Assembly: GCA_015680685.1 (NCBI GenBank)
Contig: MNCI01007753.1
Location: 85,251-149,250 of the forward strand
Length of the DNA stretch: 64,000 bases
Direction: 5' to 3'
From: Gnetum montanum
Taxonomy: Eukaryota; Streptophyta; Gnetopsida; Gnetales; Gnetaceae
Below are positions 58,230-64,000 of the stretch, in pieces. The notes below the pieces were generated by a model. The model was given only the letters and a program-made list of their open reading frames with translations, made no database searches and was not told where the DNA came from. Within the stretch, counting starts at the first letter, position 1, and every line of letters begins with the position of its first letter. The translations under genes were made by a program, and so were the position numbers.

Positions 58230-59487
58230 AGTATTTTATGAAGATCAATGGGCAACTTTATAAAGTATGTCCTGATGGCTTGGTATGATGGTGTGTTCCT
58301 GAGGTGGATCAATTACGAGTTCTCCAAGATGCTCATGAGGGTCCTTCTGGGGGTCATTACACTGGGAGATGAATAGCCATTAAAATCTTGCTTGTAGGAT
58401 ATTATTGGCCTACATTGTTCTGGGATGCCCATCATTTTGTCCAATCTTGTGAGCGATGTCAACATGATGGGGGAATGACTATGAGAATGGAGGGTCCGTA
58501 ACAATGGATTCAACCTTTAGAACCTTTCTATATTTGGGGAATTGATTTTATGGGGCCTATTATACCAATGTTCAATGAAAAATCCTACATCATTGTTGCC
58601 ATTAACTACTTCATAAAATGGGGAAAAGTAGCTGCTGTTAAGGATTATACATCATCTATAGCTACACAATTTGTTCAACAATAAGTTGTAAACACGTTTG
58701 GCATGCTGTGTGCACTTATTTCAAAAAATGGTACACACTTCATAGGTGTGACTTTTTGGAAATTAATGCAACGCTTAGGGATTGAGCACAAACTGACTAC
58801 ACCATACCACCCTCAAGAAAATGGTTAAGCCAAGGTCACCAATAGGGAGATTACAAAGATATTAACAAGAACTTTTAGCAAGTATATGAGAGATTGGAGC
58901 ACCAAACTGAACGATGCTCTTTGGGCATATCGCTCCACATGGAAACTCCCTATAGGCTACTCTCCCTATGAGTTAGTGTATGGTAAACTTCCAACTCTCC
59001 CTATTCAAGCATAACTCTGTACACGATCCACGACATGTGATCTCAACCTTGACCTTGATCTAGCATAAAAAGAATGGCTAATGAACCTTAACTTGCTAGA
59101 TGAGAATTGACTAGTCACCCTATCATCTAACGAATTACGCAAGGCTTTTAATAAACAACATCATGACCTAAGGATTAGAAAAGTTAAATATCAACCAAGA
59201 GATAAGGTTCTTTACTGGAATTCCACTAATGTGCCACAATGAACTAAATTTCAACCGCTACGGGAAGGACCTTATATCATTCATGCAACTTTTCCTTCAG
59301 AGGCCATGATGATTTACAAACCTGAGAGCCCGAACAAGAAAATATTGGTCAATGTCCAACAAACCAAACCTTTCCATGAGCCTAGGATAGCCAGTACCAA
59401 TGCTACCTCTGTTGGTGGACAACCTTGCTCTGTATTTCAAATTACCTCTTACCACCTCAGTCATGTGGGAGACGGCCACGAATGCTA
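58230..59487 (+). pseudogene. pol: Integrase of element A
   Basis: The zinc-binding region has HHCC spacing (GGHYTGR ... CERCQ, 58350-58460). Core: IWGIDFMGPIIP with the first Asp near 58540, LISKNGTHF near 58715 where the second Asp is Lys, and AKVTNREITKILTRTFS near 58830 where the Glu is Lys. The C-terminal part runs to 59487 (NKKILVNVQQTKPFHEPRIA). Several stops. Two of three DDE residues are lost. Confidence 0.85.
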
Positions 59488-61310
59488 ACCATTCAAAGCC
59501 CTTAGTTCCTTTTGTATTTTTGTTTTGCACATTTTTCAAATTTACTTAATTTTTTTACACCATTTTTCACAATATTACTATTTCTTTGTTTGACTTACTT
59601 TCATGCATCATATAATAAGTGCTCATGATGGTGGATGGTACTATAATAATGTTGATTGCTAATGTTTGGTTTTTACCTTTGATTTTCAATGTTGATATTA
59701 AGATATGGTTCTTTTGATAAAATAGGCAATGAGTCCACGTCACCCATTCATCCATTCAACTCTGTGATCTCCCTTGGCTTGGAACTATACTATCCCTTTT
59801 CCTAAATAAACTTGTTAATGAATTGGTGGCTTGGTATTCTTCAAATCGAGAAGGACTCAATGGTTGAAAAGGGTGTGACTTCAAAGGGATTCGATGCACA
59901 TGTGCTTGCTATTCTCTTGGGAACTTGGATGATTTTCATGGGTTTTTCACCATTCTGCCATGAATAAAAATATGTCTTTGCATGGTGTGGTTCTCACATG
60001 AAAAAAAATTGGTGAGAATTCAAAGCACACCCCTTAGACATAATAAAGAAATATGAGCTACAAGCATTGGTTATGGCACTGGAAAGACATGTTACCCATG
60101 CTTGAAGGGTCTCTCTAACTAAGGCCCTTTCTCTCTTCCTTCTTCTCTATCTTTCTCTCACTGGAATGGTGGTGACTCTTTGGGGAAGCATTCTTGTTGC
60201 TTTAAGAGGGTGGATTGGTCAAGTGTATTGATGCAAGGTCACTGAATGTGGATTGGTTTGAGTCCAGCTTTGGAATGAGTTCTACTTAGTCACCTTAACC
60301 ATAAAATACACAAGGAACTTTATACAACTTGCTCTTGGGATTCCATTCCATTTTCTACTCTCCATCTTTCTTCCCATTTCCCATCTCATTGCCAATTTTA
60401 TGATTAGTCTATATTTTTGTTGATACATTATTTTTCGTTGGTAAATTCTTATGCATAAGTCTTTAACCATTGTTTTCATATGTCATCCCTAGAGCCTATG
60501 GACTCTTTGGTTTGGGGGTTAGTCAAGGCATAAAAGGCATGAGCCTACTTTCGGGAGGACCAACTGGCATTACTTTATGGTGAAATTGTTAAATTCTTCT
60601 CCTTAAACATTTCTAGTAATCAGCAATTTCTCATTTCATCCCCATCCATAACATCCATTTTATTAATATTTTCGTTTGTCATTTTTTCCATTTTTCTTGT
60701 TCCCTATACTTTTCCACCCTATTACTACCGAAGGTTCACTCTTAGTCGTGGGGACCCTATCACAAATTTTTCCATTCTACTACTTGTATCACCCCTACAC
60801 ATTGGGTAGTTATTAGTGATAAACCTCTAATCTAGTTTCTTCCATGACCATAACTCAGCCAATGTGCTTTATATCGAGGCAAGATATCAACTACATTGTG
60901 GCTTACCGATCCTTTCTCATTTATGACTATGTTGGGTGTGTAGATGGCGATTACATGAACAATGAACTGGAATAGGAGGAAGCATTTGGGATGGACAGGA
61001 GCTGGAGCATTTACACTGGGAACAAGTTTGGTCATGTGGTTATGGATAAACAACAGAAGGCGCAATCGTAACGTTGGCAGCAATGTGCCTCATTTTTTTC
61101 TATCTCTTCAAGTTGTCAAATAAGAGTTTGGATGTCATTTATGTACAATGTTCACCACCATGGGTATGAACACCAATGTTGTAATGTGTTGTTGATCTAT
61201 TCACTAGGCACTTTGAGTCTATTATTCCCTGTCACTATCAATTCTCATTCAATCAATAATCCCATACCTTCCCAATATTTTGTAAGGAACTCAAGGATGA
61301 GTTTTCATTT
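59488..61310 (+). other. 3' noncoding region of element A
   Basis: No gene. It holds the stem-loop at 59984-60031 and the internal polypurine-like block CTTAGTCGTGGGGACC at 60741-60756. The 3' ORF found downstream of that block in D and F is absent. Confidence 0.6.
59984..60031 (+). ncRNA. Conserved stem-loop of the Athila-like family, A copy
   Basis: Outer helix GGTGTG (59984-59989) with CACACC (60026-60031). Inner helix GTTCTCAC (59990-59997) with GTGAGAAT (60012-60019), eight pairs including one G-T, 14-base A-rich loop. Flanks TCTTTGCAT and CCTTAGAC are conserved in D and F. Confidence 0.6.
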
Positions 61311-61323
61311 AGTTGTGGGGGTA
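61311..61323 (+). promoter_or_regulatory. Polypurine tract of element A
   Basis: AGTTGTGGGGGTA directly before the 3' LTR. Confidence 0.75.
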
Positions 61324-62177
61324 TGATGAGCCACAATATCGGGACCATGATATCGCATCCGTGATATCGAGTATCTGTGATATCGCGTACACGATATTGA
61401 GGCCTTCTAAGCAATATCAGGCATCAGATATTATGGCTTGTCTTGTCACCTATAAATAAGAGTGGGTGCACTTGGTTTGGAAGAAATTAGTTAGACCCTT
61501 ACTTGAACTCTTGCCTTTTCTCCCTCTCAAAGTTAGAATTATTTCTGCATTCCCACAATTGGAGTCATAAAGTGAACGGATCCTCATTCGAGCATTATGT
61601 ACTTGAGCATACCTTGTGTATAGCAATAAAGATGAACTTCGTGATAAACCTTGCAGCATCTAGAATAGATTAATTAATGTTAATTATAGTTATTTAATGC
61701 TTTTCTTAGTTAATTAATGTTCTCTCTCTCACCGTATAGCTCTCATAAGTAAGCACACTCACTACGATTACTTCGAGCATGTGTGTAACGCTTGGTAACC
61801 CAGTAACAATAAGCGTTTGGTAATCCCAGCAGTGTTGCACTGGTTCAGGATGTGTACGACAAGTGAGAATGGATGCTAGTGTTAGGGCTAGTTAAAGCAT
61901 AGTTGAGTAGTTAAATTAAATTAGTTACTTAGTTTATCTCTCTCTTCTTGCTTTGTAGTACTAGGCCATAAAACAAAAGAATATATAAAAATCATATACC
62001 TCAAGTTTGTTTAACCATACAATCGTGTTATACCAGTAAGCTTGGGAAGATAACGATTGACTAACCCATCCTTGTTTCACAAAAGCACATAAGCACTTAG
62101 TCCTTGGAATTTGACCAAATTATGCATGGATGCTCATATTCATATGGTTGGGCATAGGGATACCTCATCGCTCATCA
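61324..62177 (+). repeat. 3' LTR of element A
   Basis: TGATGAGCC ... GCTCATCA, 854 bp, TATA box near 61452. Seven GATATC-like motifs lie at 61334-61440 (the 5' LTR has six). Direct repeat of 20003-20837. Confidence 0.9.
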
Positions 62178-62870
62178 ATAAGCTTACAAAAAGTAGCACC
62201 TGTAAAATGGGTTTTGTTATCAAAAATTAATGCATGTGGCACTCCAACCTATTGATACCATTTTGTTGTATAAACTGCATAGTAGTAAATAATGTTCAAT
62301 TAATGACAGCTACTGCTTCTACCCATTTTATGTAGTAATCAATGACAATGATTATATATGTCTTTCCATTTAACATGGTGTGATGGGACCCAGGAAGTCG
62401 ATGCCCCATATGTAGAAGGGTTCTAGTGGTTGAATTCACTATTGAGGTGCCTCCATTCATGCAATCATCCCATCATCTCATTGACAGCTTTCATAGGATC
62501 GGATAAACTAGTGAGCATCCTTGAAGATTGTGGGCAAATAGTATCCTTTCATCAAGATTTTTATGGCCATGAGTCTCCTTGCATAGTGGTCCCTACAAGG
62601 ACCCTCATGAGCATCCTAGAAAATGCGTAGTTAATTAGTATTAGGTACATACCAATGAACTAAGTGATTAGTGCACACCTTGCGAAGGTGTTCATTAATT
62701 TTTTCCATGAAGTGTTTGGCTTGATGAAGAAATTATTGTTTCTTCCTATAGTCCAAATCTTATGGCATCTTTTGAGTGAGAAGATAAGTGAGGATGCCAT
62801 CATACAATTTTGGTTCCACAGGCATTTGTTCATTTATTGCACAAGAAAAGAGAAGTTCATCTAGGAATTA
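62178..62870 (-). pseudogene. pol: Integrase N-terminal part of element D
   Basis: The minus strand near 62200-62260 reads GVPHALIFDNKTHFTGATF, where the usual D-N-G is D-N-K. Further right are the segments of the DDE N-terminus and zinc-binding region, matching F at 43500-43960. It completes the integrase cut at 20002. Confidence 0.7.
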
Positions 62871-63240
62871 GTTAGAGAGTGGGATCTCCTCCTCTTTGTT
62901 ATACCATTGCAATCAATACAAGTGATTAGCAATCACATTCTTAGTCCTTTTATGATCTACCATCATAAGATCGAATTTCTGCAAGATCACCAACCACCGT
63001 ATGACATGGGGGCTCACCGTTGGCTTGTTCATTAGGAAGTGGATGGCACTGTAGTCAATGTGCACAAACACTTTATATCCAAGCACAAAATGTCTAAACG
63101 TTTCTAGAGCATACACCACCACCATTAGTTCTCTCTCTATGGTGATGTAATTGAGTTGTACATCCACAATGCTTTGGTTTACATAGTGGATATAATATGG
63201 ACATTTTTGGTGATCTAACTACATAAGCATAACTCCCAAG
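62870..63240 (-). pseudogene. pol: RNase H of element D
   Basis: VQLNYITIERELMVVVYALE, FRHFVLGYKVFVHIDYSAIH and VILQKFDLMMVDHKRTKNVI (62913-63167), parallel to A and F. Stops on both sides. Confidence 0.75.
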
Positions 63241-64000
63241 GTGTGATTAGATGCATCTATCATGATATGAAATGGTTTGAACTAGTCAAGTGCTCATAGA
63301 ATTAGAGGCTCTATGAGCTTTTGTTTGAGGCTCTAGAATGCTTTTTCACATTCCTTGGTCTAGATAAATGGAGGATCTTTCTTTGTTAGCTTAACCAACA
63401 GTTTTGTGATCTTAGAGAAATTCTCTATGAATTGCTGGTAGTAGCCAATGTGTCCAAGGAATTATTGAACATCTTTAATAGTTTCTAGTTGATGAGTTAT
63501 TCCTTAGATAATCCTTATCTTTTCAAGGTTCACCTCAATCCCTACCTAAGAAATTCTGTGGCCTAGTAAAATGCCCTTATGGACCATCAAATGGATCTTT
63601 TGCTAATTGAGTCGAAGATTTGTCTCCAAATACCTTTTAAGCACTTACTCAAGGTATTCTAAGACTTGATCAAAGGTAGTGCCATAGGTGGAGAAGTCAT
63701 CCATGAAGACTTCCACCCCACAACCAATTTACTGTTAAAAGATTCTTAAGACTAGGCATTGGAAAGTGGTAGGAGCATTACATAGACCAAAAGGCATCTT
63801 TCGATATGCAACAATTTGCTAGGGACTCTTGAATGTTATTTTGCCTTAGTCTTCTAGTGTAATATGGATTTGGTTATAGTTACTATAACCATCCAGAAAA
63901 CTATAATAGCAATGCCTAGATATGGTGTCCAACACTTGATCAACGAATGATAATAAAAAAATAATCTTTGAGTGTTGCCATGTTTAATAGCCTAAAGTTG
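63240..64000 (-). pseudogene. pol: Reverse transcriptase of element D, truncated by the window end
   Basis: The minus strand shows VEVFMDDFSTYG near 63690-63725 and flanking palm segments (for example FLDGYSNYNQI near 63870-63900) in several frames. It is closely similar to F at 44700-45300. Upstream parts lie outside the window. Confidence 0.7.

Larger units (their letters stand above)
20003..62177 (+). mobile_element. Element A: Athila-like Ty3/gypsy retrotransposon, plus strand, interrupted by B
   Basis: LTRs at 20003-20837 and 61324-62177 flank PBS, gag, protease, reverse transcriptase, RNase H, integrase and a polypurine tract, all plus-strand. The target duplications are ATAAC (19998-20002) and ATAAG (62178-62182). 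Removing element B (24951-57216) leaves about 9.9 kb. Unlike D and F it has no 3' ORF: only about 0.57 kb separates the internal polypurine-like block (60741) from the 3' LTR. Confidence 0.9.
3998..64000 (-). mobile_element. Element D: Athila-like Ty3/gypsy retrotransposon, outermost of the nest, cut by the window edge
   Basis: Minus-oriented element. From left to right it shows: 3' LTR (3998-4948), polypurine tract, end of the 3' ORF, insertion C (5670-14868), rest of the 3' ORF to 17221, 3' noncoding region, integrase C-terminus to 20002, insertion A (20003-62177), then integrase N-terminus, RNase H and reverse transcriptase to the window edge. The same gene order and related protein sequence in element F (36810-49980) show that the pieces belong together. 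Protease, gag, 5' LTR and right-hand target duplication lie beyond 64000. Confidence 0.85.

Noticed and set aside
1-64000. tRNA and rRNA genes
   Set aside because: Only retrotransposon primer binding sites resemble tRNA 3' ends; no full tRNA or rRNA sequence was recognised.

Overview
The window is plant nuclear DNA from a large, transposon-rich genome. The signs are spliceosomal introns with GT..AG borders, Ty3/gypsy LTR retrotransposons of the Athila-like and Tat-like lineages, TTTAGGG telomere-type units, and a low density of host genes. A gymnosperm or another large-genome seed plant would fit, but the sequence does not fix the species. Only one host gene is convincing. It lies at 283-1807 on the minus strand: five exons encoding a BMT5-like (DUF2431) rRNA methyltransferase domain preceded by two dsRBD-like domains. 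About 2 kb of AT-rich intergenic DNA follows, with a small LINE relic and one unexplained ORF.

From 3998 to the right edge everything is one nest of LTR retrotransposons, five insertions deep at most. Every junction visible on both sides carries a 5-bp target-site duplication (TSD) with one mismatch.
- D: Athila-like, minus strand, starts at 3998 and runs off the window; about 8.6 kb of it is visible.
- C: Tat-like, minus, 5670-14868, inserted in the 3' ORF of D.
- A: Athila-like, plus, 20003-62177, inserted in the integrase of D.
- B: Tat-like giant, minus, 24951-57216, about 19 kb of its own sequence, inserted in the reverse transcriptase of A.
- F: Athila-like, minus, 36810-49980, inserted in an exon of a gene carried by B.
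The order of events was D, then C and A, then B, then F. All coding regions are decayed by stops, frameshifts and lost catalytic residues.

The Athila-like family (A, D, F) has LTRs bounded by TGATGA/TCATCA, a PBS matching the 3' end of tRNA-Asp, and an FMDD reverse transcriptase. In D and F a post-integrase sense ORF of about 950 codons is rich in predicted coiled coil. That ORF is preceded by what looks like a second copy of the LTR U3/TATA region and a second polypurine-tract-like block. A covarying stem-loop lies between integrase and that ORF.

The Tat-like family (B, C) has a YVDD reverse transcriptase, two RNase H domains and arrays of short tandem repeats. In element B a separate gene with several introns, its own TATA box and the opposite orientation lies in the roughly 6.5-kb spacer between protease and reverse transcriptase. 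The tandem repeats each contain a hairpin with exactly six loop bases, whose stem bases change in compensating pairs from unit to unit. The antisense gene and the hairpin arrays are the strongest candidates for something undescribed.
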